From Camellia lanceoleosa (lineage: Eukaryota > Streptophyta > Magnoliopsida > Ericales > Theaceae): a stretch of 64,000 nt of DNA. How positions within the stretch are numbered: position 1 is the first letter of the stretch; each line of letters opens with the position of its first letter. The notes beneath the pieces were generated by a model, which had not been told where the DNA came from, made no database searches, and saw only the letters and a list, made by a program, of their open reading frames with translations. Where the stretch lies: NCBI GenBank assembly GCA_025200525.1, contig CM045758.1, positions 4,406,858-4,470,857 on the forward strand, written 5' to 3'. Positions 45,138 to 56,999 of this stretch are shown in pieces. Both the position numbers and the translations under genes were made by a program.

Positions 45138-45900
45138 ATGTGTTTTCCAGACTGGTCAACCCTCTAAAACCGGACTGGGGCCAAAACCGGAAAAAACCGG
45201 TGACCCACTAGTCGAACCGATAAAACCGGTAACCCACTGGTCGAACCGGCCAAAACCGGTCCTCTTTTTTTTTTTTTTGGTTTTTTTTTTTGGGTTTTAC
45301 TTTTTTTTTATCTTCTTCCTTTCTTTTCTTTCTTTCTTTCTTATATATTTATATATATATATATATATAAATATATTTCAAAATTTTGACTAAAAATTAT
45401 TATTTCAAGAGTCTCCTCTCATAAGGAAGAGTCTCATTGAAACTTGAAAGCTTAAGGAGATTATGAAAGTCCATTCCTATTTATAGGAAAAGATTTTTTA
45501 AAGAGAACCTACAAAATTCTATGTGGGATTCAATCAAATTATTTGAAACATATTGATTGGAGGAAGAGTTGAAAATTTCATTTCCCTCCAAAATTAAATC
45601 TAGCAATCAATCAATTTATTTGGAGGGAATGTTTAAAATATTTAATTTCTTTGAAATAAGTGACTTTTTTTATCAATTATGACTTTATTAAATATTATTA
45701 ATAAATACTATACAACAATTTTTATTTTTATTTGATTATTTATATATATTTTTATTTATTTATAATTTATAATTATATTTTTTAATTATATAATATTAAT
45801 TATGACATCACGGTTCGACCGCTTTGACCCGACGGTTGAACCGGTGACCCGTCCACCCGGTCCCTTTTCCGGTTCGCTCATCGGTCCGGTTTTGAAAACA
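45138..45900. mobile_element. ACCGG-rich terminal inverted repeat transposon
   Basis: The left end TGTTTTCCAGACTGGTC is the inverted partner of the right end GGTCCGGTTTTGAAAACA. Both ends carry many ACCGG, AACCGG and GGTCGAACCGG words (45160-45260, 45810-45895), the interior is AT-rich, and a poly-T/TTTC stretch lies at 45265-45350. It is non-coding. No target duplication is visible, because the two flanks belong to different elements. Confidence 0.7.
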
Positions 45901-46142
45901 TTGCTTGAGAGTGTAAACTTTGTGGTTTGTGAACAAAAATGTTACTCCTCTTCAAGAGGTATAACTACTAGCTCCTTTACACTACTTCTTCCCCAGATTT
46001 TCTTACTGTTTTTGGACTATTTTTCAATTGTTTTTTATGGGCTGAAACTTGTGGCTTAAAGCTAACAAAGGTAGGGGGGTTAACTACCCTTCTTTGAATC
46101 TTGTTCTCTAAGCTTTTGCCCTTGTGTTTCCCATCTCTTCAT
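45901..46142 (+). mobile_element. Displaced fragment of an Ogre-like LTR
   Basis: CTTGAGAGTGT, TCCTCTTCAAGAGGTATAA, GGGCTGAAACTTGTGG and CTTTTGCCCTTGTGTTTCCC match 42545-42780 of the LTR at 42051 in order and orientation. On the right it joins chromovirus pol directly at 46143. Confidence 0.75.
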
Positions 46143-46143
46143 C

Positions 46144-47805
46144 AAGAAAGCCAATACAATTACAGAAGCTTTGAGCAAAAAATCCATTGGAAACTTGGCA
46201 TGTTTGCTCACCAAACAAAAAGAGCTATTATATGATTTGGCAAGAAATGAAATTGAGATTGTCTTGCATGAATAGGGTGGAGTTTTAGTTGCCATCTCTG
46301 CACAGCCAGCAATAATCAAAGAATCTAAAGAAAAGCAGCAAGAGGATGACTTCTTGAATAAGATTGTTAAAGAAATTGAATCCAAGCCAAGGCTCAGATT
46401 TGTATTTGACAATAATGTGTTGAAATTTTAGGGTAGACTCTGTGTGCCGGACAATTCTGAATTGAGAAAATGTATCATGACTGAAGCTCACAATTTCAAA
46501 TTTGTTAAGCATCCGAAAAACACGAAGATGTACCAAGATCTGAAACCGAACTTTTGGTGGCCTAGAATGAAAAAGTGTATCGCCGATTTTGTAGCTAAAT
46601 GTTTGCATTGCCAACAAGTGAAAGCCAAACATCAACAACCCGCTGGATTACTTTAGCCGCTTCCAATACCGAAATGGAAATGAGAGCATGTCACGATGGA
46701 CTTCATTGTCGGACTACCTCGCTTCTCTAGAGGTATGGATTCTATCTGGGTCATTGTTGATCGTTTAACTAAGTCTGCTCACTTTTTACCTGTTAAAACT
46801 TTTTATAATGCGGACAAATTGGCTAATATCTATATTAATGAGATTGTGAGACTACATGGAGTGTCTATATCGATAGTTTCTGACAGGGATTCAAAATTCA
46901 CCTCAAGATTCTGGCAAAGCTTGCAACAAGCCTTGGGAACTAAACTGAGACTTAGCAGTACATATCATCCATAGACAGACTGCCAATTAGAAAGAACCAT
47001 TCGGACGTTAGAAGACATGTTGAGAATGTGTGTGTTGGATTTTTAAGGAAATTTGGAGACTTACCTACCTTTGGACGAATTTGTGTACAACAACAGTTAT
47101 CACTCGAGTATTGGCATGGCACCTTTTGAAGCTCTGTATGGAAGAAAATGTTGATCGCCAATATATTGGGCTGAAGTAGGTAATAGACCATTATTAGGAC
47201 CCGAACTTATGCAAGAAACAACTGAGAAAGTACAGTTGACACAGCAAAGATTGAAAACCACACAGAGCCGTCATAAAAGTTATGCGAATGTCAGGAGAAG
47301 AGATAGAAAATATGAAGTAGGCGACCAAGTGTTTATCAAAGTGACTTCGACAAAGGGACAAACACGGTTTGGAGCAAAGGGCAAATTGGCACCGCGGTAT
47401 GTTGGCCCATATGAAATTATAGAAAAGATCAATCTAGTAACGTATCAAGTGGTCTTACCTTCGATTATGGAGCATATGCACAATGTCTTCCATGTTTCAA
47501 TGCTCCAAGATTATCTGAGAGATCCTTTGCATGTGATTGAACCGACCCATGTACTTTTGAAAGATGACTTTACTTATGAGGAGTGGCCAATCCAAATTGT
47601 TAACTGCCAGATCAAACGATTGAGAAACAAGGAGATCCCGTTAGTGAAGGTCGATTAGCAACAACATAGAGGGACATATGTGACTTGGGAAACAGAAGAA
47701 GATATGATGAAACGATATCCGAATTCATTTCCATTGGACCCTATGTTCTTCACGAATGAAGGTAATTTAAAGTATGGAGGACCAAACTCTTTAAGGGGGG
47801 AAGAT
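46144..47805 (+). pseudogene. Chromovirus pol 3' part: integrase with chromodomain, broken
   Basis: This is the end of a Ty3/gypsy polyprotein that would insert element cDNA into chromatin. One frame runs the whole length. It has the end of the RNase H region (46144-46430) and a zinc-binding region with CLHCQQVKAKH (about 46600-46633). In the integrase core, the first Asp is in MDFIVGLP (46696), the second in SDRDSKF (46879-46899) and the Glu in ERTIRTLEDML (46990). Next come the DQVFIKV...GKLAPRYVGPYEI module (47320-47420) and a chromodomain with EEWPIQIVNCQIKRLR and TYVTWETEED (47580-47705). In-frame stops lie at 46273, 46429, 46654, 46681, 46972, 47044, 47152 and 47656; most fit a single transition from Gln, Arg or Trp. 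gag, protease and reverse transcriptase are missing. The chromodomain places it among chromoviruses, probably the Tekay group. Confidence 0.9.
47793..47804 (+). promoter_or_regulatory. Polypurine tract of the chromovirus
   Basis: AAGGGGGGAAGA directly before the 3' LTR start at 47806, the plus-strand priming site. Confidence 0.8.
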
Positions 47806-48149
47806 TGTGACAATCCCGATCTGTAATAAGCCGTTAATCCGAAATTAAGAATGTTAATTAAGTATTTAAATGAAATTATGTGTTAATTATGTGATTTTCA
47901 TGTTAATTGTATTCATATTTGTCTATCGTAGGATTATCTGCTTAGAATTTCATTTTGATATGAAAATTGGAGGCCTTGTCGACATCCGAACACGAAATTG
48001 ACTAGGTCAATGTATTATTTGGGATTTTTAGAAATTTATGGTAAGTTTAATTAAATTTTGATTTGGATCCAAATAATTATAATAAATTAATTATTAAATT
48101 GAATTAACTTAGTTTTAATCACTCTTAATTAGTAAATGCTAAGTAAGCC

Positions 48150-48156
48150 TATATAA
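48150..48156 (+). promoter_or_regulatory. TATA box of the chromovirus 3' LTR
   Basis: TATATAA in GCCTATATAAGGC, about 345 bp into the LTR and matching the related LTR at 25848. Confidence 0.7.
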
Positions 48157-48828
48157 GGCTAATGTTACATCAAGAACATTCCATATACACTCTACACTTC
48201 ATCCTTTGAGCCTAAAAAACGTAAGAGGGAGAGTGAGTTAGGAAGGGATTGAGATCAATGCGAGAAAATGAGGAATTGCTAGAGAATTGAAGAGAACTAG
48301 AGGAATTATTCAAGGAATTGCTAGAATTCAAGGAATTGAGGACTCTAGGTAAGAGTTCAACCATCATTTTATGAAATTAAGCTAAGCTACATGTGAATTC
48401 AAGAGGAATTAGAGATTGCACACATGAATTGAATTAAGGATGATGAAATAGAAGTCAATCTTGCATGCATGCATATTTCATCACATCTTGAAGTTAATTT
48501 CCAAGAATTCTCACATGCATGTAATTATTCTAGTTTTGTTTTGAGAATTCATCATGTTTTATACCATTTTATCTTAATTGTTCATGTTTTGGAAGAAAGG
48601 AATTCATATAATTACATACATGTATTATATATAAAGTTTCAAGCTTGGTTTTGAAGAATTGATTTGGTTTTGGGCCTTGATTTTGCAAATTGATCTTTAA
48701 TTCATGATTTTATCTAAGTTTCTAAGTATTTTCTCTAGTTTTGGCCCAAAAGATCAAGTTTTGGTACAATGAAATTGAGTTTTGAACTTGAATTACAAAT
48801 CTGGAAATTCCAGATTTTGGTCACTTAG

Positions 48829-49048
48829 CTCGAGCAACCAACTCTTCGCTTGAGCCCACTTTGCATGCTCTCAGGACTTTTGCAGAGTCTGATGGTTGGC
48901 TCAAGCGACCAAAAGACCGCTGGAGCGATCACCCTTTGTTTTGGATCTTGGCTCGAGCAACCGAGAAGTTGGCTCGAGCCTAAAATGAGAGCAACCAGTA
49001 CTTTTACAAACTGAAGGGTCCGCTCGAGTGACCAAAGCTTTGCTCGAG
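48829..49048. repeat. Four CTCGAG-type pairs, 20/21-bp spacing
   Basis: Pairs start at 48829/48849, 48900/48920, 48952/48973 and 49023/49043 (20, 20, 21, 20). Members are CTCGAG, CTTGAG, CTCAAG and CTGGAG. They lie about 680 bp downstream of the TATA box, the same place as in the 25848 LTR. Confidence 0.9.
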
Positions 49049-51929
49049 TGAACTGCCTTGTTTTCTAAAATTTTGCTAAGTGCTTCGAAGTGCATAGTTG
49101 CATTCCTATTTCATTTTAGGCATTTTTAAGCCACAGTATAGGCTATAATAATGAGGAAATGCATTAGAAACACACTAAGAAAGAAATGTAAAAGTTAAAT
49201 GTGTTCAGAACGTGTGTTTCAATGCGTATCTATTATGTGTTTGTGTAGGTCATGCGTTACCATTTGTCTGATCCGTCTGATCTGTCTTATCTGTATCTGG
49301 AGCTATCTGTGATAACAACTTTGTAAAGATATGTTGATTATAAGTATTTTCTGACTGATATGATATACTCTGTTTTCTGAAATGTTATTTTCTGATTAGA
49401 ATGAATGATTGTCTAATTTATGAAAATGTAATCGTGGCATCCTTAGCATTTGTTATCTGAAATCTGTTATCTGTTATCTGTTACCTGGTACCAAGGATTC
49501 ATATGGGTTCCAATCATGGAACTATTTGTTAAGATTATGCATAATCATTTATCTGATCTGTATAAGGGTATTAATGACCATCTACTCTGCACGTGCATGT
49601 GGGTCATATATGACCAATATGTTCTGTTAGCTAATGGATGTACCATGTATAACTGTTTACAAATCTAAACATGTATATGAATCTGTTTCTGATCTGAATT
49701 CTGATTTCTAAATTTGTTATGGACATCATTCATTAAAATCTTTACTCTGTTATTATTCATTGGGTCCAGCTCATTGTTTATATCATGTATGTAGGTGATC
49801 AGGCGCGTGACCAGGCTTAGGACTCCTAGTCTGGTATATGTTTGTGTCAACCAACCAGTGCGCCTCTCGAGAAGGTTCTGGAAGTCTTTTGTGAAAGAAT
49901 TTTGTGAACAAGTCCTAAGTTTTATTTTCTTTTGTTTTTGTTTATTCTATAATTAGGGCTAAGTCCCTTTTTGTTTTATCTGTATATATGTAATGACGTA
50001 AGAATGACGTGATAATATGAGTACATAAAGTTTAAAACTTTCTATATCATATAAGTCTGCATAGCTCTATGGACATTGTATGTTTGTATTTGTTTCCACT
50101 AGCCCCTTATATTGTAAATCTACTTCAGAGCCCTTCGGTAATCTTAGGATTACTAGCCGGTCATGATGCTAAACTTATAGGGACGAGTTCGGGTCATGAC
50201 AGATAGATAGATGGATAGATAGATAGAGATAAATAGCCCGTCTTTTGATGATTATTCATTGTTTCACTAGTGTTCTACCCATGCCATGCATGGGTCATGC
50301 TTGAAATTGTTTTAGGTATTGGTGATTTTAATGTATAAAATATTTACCTGTAAATCACTTTTAAAATTAGACGCCAAACATTGTTAAATTGATTTTGAAA
50401 ATATTATTATTAGCGAGTGAATCAATTTTTTTTTAATAATAATGGAATCATAATATTGTGAGTAATTTTTTTTAAAATGCAATCATAATATTGTATTTTG
50501 TAAGTAATTTAAAGTGATTGACATGAATTTTGTAAATTTAAGTTCATGTTAATTTAAATTTGATATTAATTCTTGCCAAAGTAATTTATGATCTTTTCCA
50601 AAGTTGGACTCTCACGTCTGTATATATCACAATGCAAGGAGTTTTTTTGAACACAATCAAAATCTTACAAAATGGTACAAGTCAAATATAAAAGAAAATA
50701 AGGATAAATTACACTGATAGCCATATAAGTTTCTTATTATGTCAGTTTAGTTCATCTTATGTGTAAGGAAAAGAGTGTTTCTAACCTACAAGTCTTATGG
50801 AAGTTTCAAGTTCTCAATCTAAATTTCATAATTTTTTAATTTTTAAAAATTAAAAAAATCTTTTATTGGCTAGTTTTTATTCAAGCAAAAATAAATAAAT
50901 AAATAAAAATTAATATCCCTTGATTTATGGCTTTTAAATGGAAAGTATATCAAATCTAAAGAATGAAAAGTATATTAATTCATTTCAAAATTCAAATTTG
51001 AGAGTCACTAAATATGGAAAGCAATCTATTAATTTAAATTTAAAATTGATACAATATAAATTTAAAATTAAATGATATATCCCATGATATATAAGTTTTA
51101 AATACAAATTTAAAATTATCATAATTAACTCATAATTTTTGTATTTAGGAGCAATAAGAGTAACGTTGATATTAGTTATATATTTTACAAAATAATACTT
51201 TTAAGAAGAGATATTATGAGAGTTTCAAAACCTTATACAAAATCTATATACTATTATAATTGAAAAACCTTGTCATCCTATTAAAGTTTAAAGTTGCAAT
51301 TCTTTTTTTTTATATTTATTTTGTTTAATTTTTGTTAATATGTATCACAATATGATTGGTTTATAAATTAATTTTATATTCTTAAAATAAAATTTTAAAT
51401 TTAGATTATTCCTTAAATTATGTTACAAGAATAAGATCAATATAGTCATTACTTACTTTATGCATCTTTTATTAAAGTATAAAATAAAATTTTTAAATTT
51501 AAATTCTTTTTTAAATTATGTTACCACAATTAGAATGAGATCAATATTCACATGTGTTATAATGATGTGTCATAATATTATTGGTCTAAACATAATATGT
51601 TATTAAATACACGTATTCAAATTATTAATCACTATTAAAAATTTGTATTTTTATTTTTTGTCATTTTTGGTTTTAAATTTTATTAAAAAAAATTATGTCC
51701 TTCTAAACTACAAGGACTTAAACAATAAATTCTTTTAATACAAATATTTTTTTTAACAAAATACAAAAATATTAAGAAAATGAATGACTTTTTTTAACAA
51801 TTGTCAAACATAATGGATTCTATTTACTCTGTTTGGTTTTGATTTCCAAAATTCACTCTTCAAAAAATTCTACTTTTTTTTTTTCATACTTTTTGTTTTC
51901 ACTAAATTTTTTTAATATTTTAAGCATTT

Positions 51930-52130
51930 TTTTAAAATTTTTAGACATACCTAACATAAATATACTTAAAAAAATATAAGATTTATGAAAAAAAAATTTA
52001 AAAAAATTCACAAAATGCCAAAAATACACACAAAAAAAGTATATTTTTTGGATTTTTGTGTATTTATTAATTTTAAAAAATATTTTTCACAAATATTTTA
52101 ATTTTTAGATACATCTAAATAAGGTGCATC
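51930..52130. repeat. Small AT-rich foldback element, copy 2
   Basis: The arms around AGACATACCTAACATAAATA and AGATACATCTAAATAAGGTG are inverted copies. Arms and middle match the element at 29846-30066 at roughly 75-80% by eye. Confidence 0.55.
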
Positions 52131-52464
52131 TAAAAAAATAAAAAAAATTGCTTAACATTTTTAAAATATTCACTAAAAACAAAAATAAAAATACGAAAAA
52201 CAAAAAACAAAAAACAAAAAACAAAAAACAAAAAATACACTGATTAATTTTATTTTTTTATCTCAATTTTCAATTAAATATATTAAAATAAAAAATAATT
52301 TTTTTTAGTTTAAATAGTTAAGAAGTGACTTTTTCTAAAATCAAATAGAAATAAACATTTTTTTTCTATTAAAAGTGATAGTTGGTGAAACTTATTTTTT
52401 TATATAATAAGAAAAGAAAATGGGAATTATGTGTGATAATTTATTGTTCCAATAATGCTATAGG

Positions 52465-52585
52465 CTCACAATTTTACCCACAATGATGATGTGACAAAAG
52501 AGTTGGGCCCCATGTCATTGAGCGTATAACAAATCAAAAGTTAATACATATGATACCATATCATTGTGGATACAATTGTGGGTCT
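52465..52585. mobile_element. Short MITE-like inverted repeat, about 120 bp
   Basis: CTCACAATTTTACCCACAAT near the left and ATCATTGTGGATACAATTGT near the right are inverted partners. The middle is GC-richer (AGTTGGGCCCCATGTCATTG). Its size and layout fit a MITE. The terminus and target duplication are not certain. Confidence 0.5.
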
Positions 52586-54299
52586 TAAATATTTTCCTTA
52601 TTGTTCATCTACATTTTTTTAGCACTTGCGAAATATGGTGGATTCTATTAAATTTTTATTTTTTAATCTCAATTATCAATTAAACAAACTAAAATAAATA
52701 AATTGGCTCAAATTCCTAAAAAGTGAGTTTTGCTAAAACAAATAGAAATAAATATTATTTTTCTAATAAAAGTAATGGTTTGTGAAATATCTTTTTTTAT
52801 TTAAAAAAAAAATGGGGGTTATAGGTGATAAATTATTGGTCATCTAAAATTATTTTCAGATTAAATGAAAATACCATTCTAAATTTTCTTCTTACTTTTT
52901 TTTTATACAGATACTTTTATTTTGTAGAAATTTAATTTTATTATATTTAAATATTTTATTGTGATTTTTATATTAAAAATAATTTTTGAAAAATCATATT
53001 TAAATCATTTTATGCCATTATAAAATATAATTTTTTAATATCAACTTATTTGATAATCCCTTTCTAAAAGATGTATTTTCTTTTGTTCAGCAATATTAAA
53101 TTTTTAATTAATCTTATTTATTTTTACAAAAATAAATTAGCAAATAATTTTGTTTCAATTGATTAGGTTATGGTGTCTCTATCCGAGTCCATTTAAATTT
53201 ATTCGAATTTTACATAGGTTTTCATCAAATTAAAAATTATATTGCATAATATTTAAAAATTTACTGGTTTGACTCAAGTTGCTTAGGTTCAACTCGTCCA
53301 AATTTACAACTTTAGAAAGGGGGTTGAAAGTTACATTATTAAAGTTGTGACAAATTAAAAATTGATATATAAATTGTGATAAAATTATAAAACTTAAATT
53401 GTAAATTTCAATTTTTTTTTTTATTTTCATAATTTACTTCCAAAAATCTAACTATTTATATTATTTCATATAAATATATTTTATTAATTTTTTCACATCC
53501 CCTGAAAAGCACGAGTTTTCACTAGTTTCAATTTAAACAAATTTACCGTTAATTTTGATTGTTGTGCCAATTAACGATAATCATTAAATTCAGACACATT
53601 TACGGTCCAAATTATGTCATGTGCACATGTAGCAAGTTTTAAGTGTAATATTACCTATTTGTCACCTTGTTATAAGGGCAAAAATGTCATTTAATTTGTT
53701 TCTTCCTCCATCACATCCTCTGTGTTTAGAACCACCACCACCTCTGTGATTGAATCTACAACTCTGCTGGAAGGGGAAATAATGGCTGGGTTTGGCAGAA
53801 GCAATCCTCAACACCATCATCTCCCCCTCCTCATCTTCTCTCCCTGTAAGCAATATCAGTCACCAAGATTGTACAAAAATTCACCACCGTTAGGGTAGCC
53901 ACCGGTGGAGCTTCCCACCCAGACAGCCACTACTTAAGTTAGCTATACATGCCTCTTTAATGCTTTTAATTGACTTAGATGAGTAACTAAATATGACCAG
54001 TGGCAGACCATATCTTTGATGGTCTTCCATCAAATTCAGACCCAAACATTACAATCATGCTCTTCCTCTTTTATTTTTATTTTCCTCTTGAGTTTTCTAT
54101 ATATCAACTCATCAATTTAAACTTCAAAAAATAAAATAAAATAAAAATCTTATGGGGATGACAATCAAAATTATAAAGCAATATGTATATGTTATGTTTC
54201 CATTGGAGCAGGACTTTAGTTGCAATAAATTAGTTGAATAAATCTTTACTTGATATTAGGAGAATTTAAATTTCATATTCATGTTTATTAGATTTTCTA

Positions 54300-54452
54300 T
54301 TAGGTTGTTCCTATTTTGTTGGGTTGTTCCAAGTTTAGTGAGATAGTGAGATAATGTGTTATCACATTATCCTCTGAATTAGGTATTTCTATCTCTCCTT
54401 CTACGCCTTCTTCCAAGCGTTCATTTTCTCCTTGTCGTCTTCTTCTAGCCAT
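54300..54452 (-). pseudogene. Start of a second Tat element's internal region (gag start), truncated
   Basis: On the minus strand, right after the LTR and primer binding site, an ATG at 54452 opens a frame of about 50 codons (MARRRRQGENERLEEGVEG...). It ends in TAA near 54300. This is where the gag gene of a Tat-type element would begin. The rest is lost; the similarity ends near 54240. Because it lies on the far side of the LTR from pol, it belongs to a neighbouring copy or to a rearranged one. Confidence 0.5.
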
Positions 54453-54460
54453 TTTAATTA

Positions 54461-54478
54461 GTCCCCCTGGGCGTGCCA
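54461..54478 (-). promoter_or_regulatory. Primer binding site next to the Tat LTR
   Basis: On the minus strand TGGCACGCCCAGGGGGAC follows the LTR end after a few bases (ACATATATTTT). This TGGCACGCCC type of site is familiar from plant Tat-group elements. Its presence on the outer side of an LTR that also has a polypurine tract on the inner side is unusual. Confidence 0.7.
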
Positions 54479-54486
54479 AAAATATA

Positions 54487-55276
54487 TGTTGGCTTTTTGG
54501 CTTTTGAAGGGTATTTTTGTAAATGCGAGCGTGCCAGCAAGGATCAATCAGTCCTTACAGAAATTTTAATTGCCAACCAATTATCAAACGATTGTGTTTA
54601 GTTCTTTCAGCCTCAATGAAGAGGACTTTTACTGGTGGCTTGATTTAAGAGAAATTAAGCAAAATAACAGTTAAATGAAGAGCGATTGAAGTATTTCATT
54701 AAAATGAAAACTTACAATGATCCAAACTCAGCCTCGTAGAGGTTTACAGCAGCGAATTTACTTGGAACTACTCCTATGAACGAAGTACAGTGCAGGTATT
54801 TAAAGTGCAGGAATGTAAGAACAGGTATTTAAAGTGCAAGAAATGTAAAGACTGGAAATGTAAAACTGGAAAAGAAAATATGAAGTAAATGACTGATTTG
54901 TTGGATCTGAGTTTGGGGGTTTTTTTTTGGGACCTTCCCTTCTATTTATACTTCTCAAGGATGACCATCGAACTGCACTTCAAACCGTCGAACTGCTCGT
55001 CCATGATCGCTAATCATACTGACTTAGAAGTAGTTCCACTACGCCATCACTTACAGTTGGGCTTCCCTCTTATATTTTGAATTTAAATGTGAGTAACCGT
55101 TGAAGACACATCACCTTGCATCTCTTTAATGATCCAATGCTACTCAGATCATGTGAGAACCAATATTAGCTGCCACGTGTATGATCAGGATCGAAGACTT
55201 GAATAGTCTTCCTATATTACCCTTGCTCTGCCACGCGTTGAATTGTGATTGGCTTTTACAAAATATGTAGCCAACA
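54487..55276 (-). mobile_element. LTR of the Tat-type element, 790 bp
   Basis: The ends are perfect inverted copies, TGTTGGCT and AGCCAACA. On the minus strand a TATAAATA lies at 54943-54950. On the right (55277-55289) the minus strand reads GTGCGGAGGGTAA, a polypurine tract, as for a 3' LTR of the pol region to the right. On the left (54461-54478) a primer binding site follows, as for a 5' LTR. Confidence 0.85.
54943..54950 (-). promoter_or_regulatory. TATA box of the Tat LTR
   Basis: TATAAATA on the minus strand within the LTR. A word pair TCGAACTG at 54968/54988 (20 bp apart) lies just upstream in the element's orientation. Confidence 0.65.
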
Positions 55277-55424
55277 TTACCCTCCGCACTAATATACCCA
55301 ATACTTGGTGATATTAGTGGATCGCAACCTTTCTCTTGCGTTTTTTAGAACGTGCATAGGGTTTGCACTCCCCTAGGAATGCAACTGTCATTCATCACCT
55401 GCATTAAAACTCTCCTTCAATCTT

Positions 55425-56888
55425 TTGAACACCTCCACCACTTTAGTATTCGAACAGACTGATACATTTTCTATAGCCGAATCAATTTTTTCCTCCATTA
55501 ATCGAGCACACGAAGAGTCACACGATGATGCTGCCCTTCCTCGAAAGAACTTCCATGCATTAATTAGCCATCTTTACCCACCTTTCTATATTCAGGTCAT
55601 GGAAGCCTTTGCAAATTACCAACCTTTGGATTACGAACACATTGCTCTTAATCCTTTGATTCGAAAAGTTGCACATATAGATACAAGAAATTCTTCCTCT
55701 AACTCTCCCTTGTATCTCGAACAAACTGCCCTCAAACCTTTGATTTGGAAAGTTACAAATATGGACTTGGGAAACTCTTCTTCACAAAACTCTGCATGGG
55801 ATACAGCTACAACTTCTTCCTCTTCTGGGGGTTCTGATTAGACAAGCTGGTCAACACCTGAGACCTGTGATTTAAGGGAACGAATCAACCATCATTTTGT
55901 TGAGTTCACTGACCTTTTAGAGTTTCCTTCCTACGCTCGAAGTTCAGTGGTCTACCCCTACGTGCCCATTGACCATCGACGTAGTTTGGAAGAGAATCTG
56001 CTTGTAGCATGGTACACATCTTCCATGCTTACAAAGATAATGCACGCTGCCCGGCGCCTAGAAGAAGCACAAGGGTACAATCCATCATTCTTAGCCCAAA
56101 AGGCGAAGACTTGTTCTTCTGACTAGCTGGATTATATTAATGCCTTTGTTCCTTCTGCTCCCGTGCCATCTCCCACAATAGAAACATCCACACCTTCTTC
56201 TCCTCCTCCTGAAATTGAAGCATCCACACCTTCTCCTTCGCCAACTCTTTGCTGGACAGAGAGGCTGAGGCTTGCCCTTCCCATGGATAAAGTCTTTCCA
56301 CCATACAAACCTCCACCATCTCCTACTCCAGCTGAGTGAAAACAAGCTCAACTTCTGCTTGCAGCTTTCTCTCACTTGCCCTTCAATGTTCTTGAGGACG
56401 AAGTCCCTCTCAAGAACCTTCGATGGGCTTGTGATATTCTGACTAGGGGCCATGTCCTTAATCCCCTTGCCCAAGCAGAACTTCACATGTTCCTGGACCA
56501 ACTTCCATTGCTCCTCTACTAGCATCGAAATTCTATGGTCACTACACAATCTTTAGACCAACTTTCGTCTCTTCGAATTCATACCCAGTACGAAGCAGAG
56601 AACTTCATCGAAGAATTTGATGATTTCAAGAATAAAGATTCTGCGTATTGGGATGATTTGGTCATAGACGAATTGGAACAAAGATTGAGAGAGGAAGCTT
56701 TCGAAATAAAGGCTGAAGAGCTCTACTATGAAGTAAGAGCACAACAACTCATGCAGCCAACGTTAGAAGAAATAGAAGATATAATAAAGAAAGAACAAAA
56801 ATTCATTGATCACTGTTGGGCTAAATTCCATGGCCTCGTTATTTATTCCATTCCTTATTTTTTTGAGCTTGAGTTTATACCTAGATAG
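55425..56888 (+). pseudogene. Extra antisense ORF of the Tat element, first gene, broken
   Basis: One frame of 488 codons runs from ATG 55425 to TAG 56886-56888 on the strand opposite to pol. It is broken only by in-frame stops at 55839 (TAG), 56124 (TAG), 56337 (TGA) and 56520 (TAG), with no frameshift. All stops are one C to T step from Gln or Arg codons. The protein would have Ser/Pro-rich parts (about 56160-56330) and an acidic, Glu-rich C-terminal part (56580-56820, probably helical). I recognise no domain. Extra ORFs between integrase and 3' LTR, sense or antisense, are a known feature of Tat-lineage elements; their role is unknown. The next gene on the same strand starts at 57876. Confidence 0.7.
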
Positions 56889-56999
56889 GTTCATTCGATG
56901 TAATTGCCTTGGCTTGAATATAAACAAAATTCTTCTGTATTTGGCATTGTTTGAATCTGTTTCCTTTTGTCTTTAAAAGCCAATTCAAAGCTTCGAACT

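Larger units (their letters stand above)
47806..50201 (+). mobile_element. 3' LTR of the chromovirus, 2.4 kb
   Basis: It begins TGTGACAATCCC and ends GGGTTCGGGTCATGACA (TG...CA), right after a polypurine tract. TATA box at 48150-48156, phased CTCGAG pairs at 48829-49048, and a region of ATCTGTT-type short repeats at 49260-49690. A (GATA)n tract starts just outside at 50202. Its relatives are the solo LTR at 25848 and the fragment at 44204. Confidence 0.9.
50202..54240. other. AT-rich spacer with small foldback elements
   Basis: It starts with a (GATA)n tract (50202-50230). It is AT-rich throughout with no credible gene. Small inverted-repeat elements lie at 51930-52130 and 52465-52585. A CAAAAAA run lies at 52195-52235. 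Around 53700-53950 composition becomes normal and a short frame MAGFGRSNPQHHHLPL (53782 onward) appears. That could be a gene scrap, but nothing supports it further. Confidence 0.5.

Noticed and set aside
45118..45393. 91-codon frame in the ACCGG-rich element
   Set aside because: Covers the terminal inverted repeat and a poly-T/TTTC run; no family features.
50680..50840. AAATTACACTGATAGCC block resembling the end of the palindromic element at 13957
   Set aside because: Only the first dozen bases are alike; no inverted partner was found nearby.
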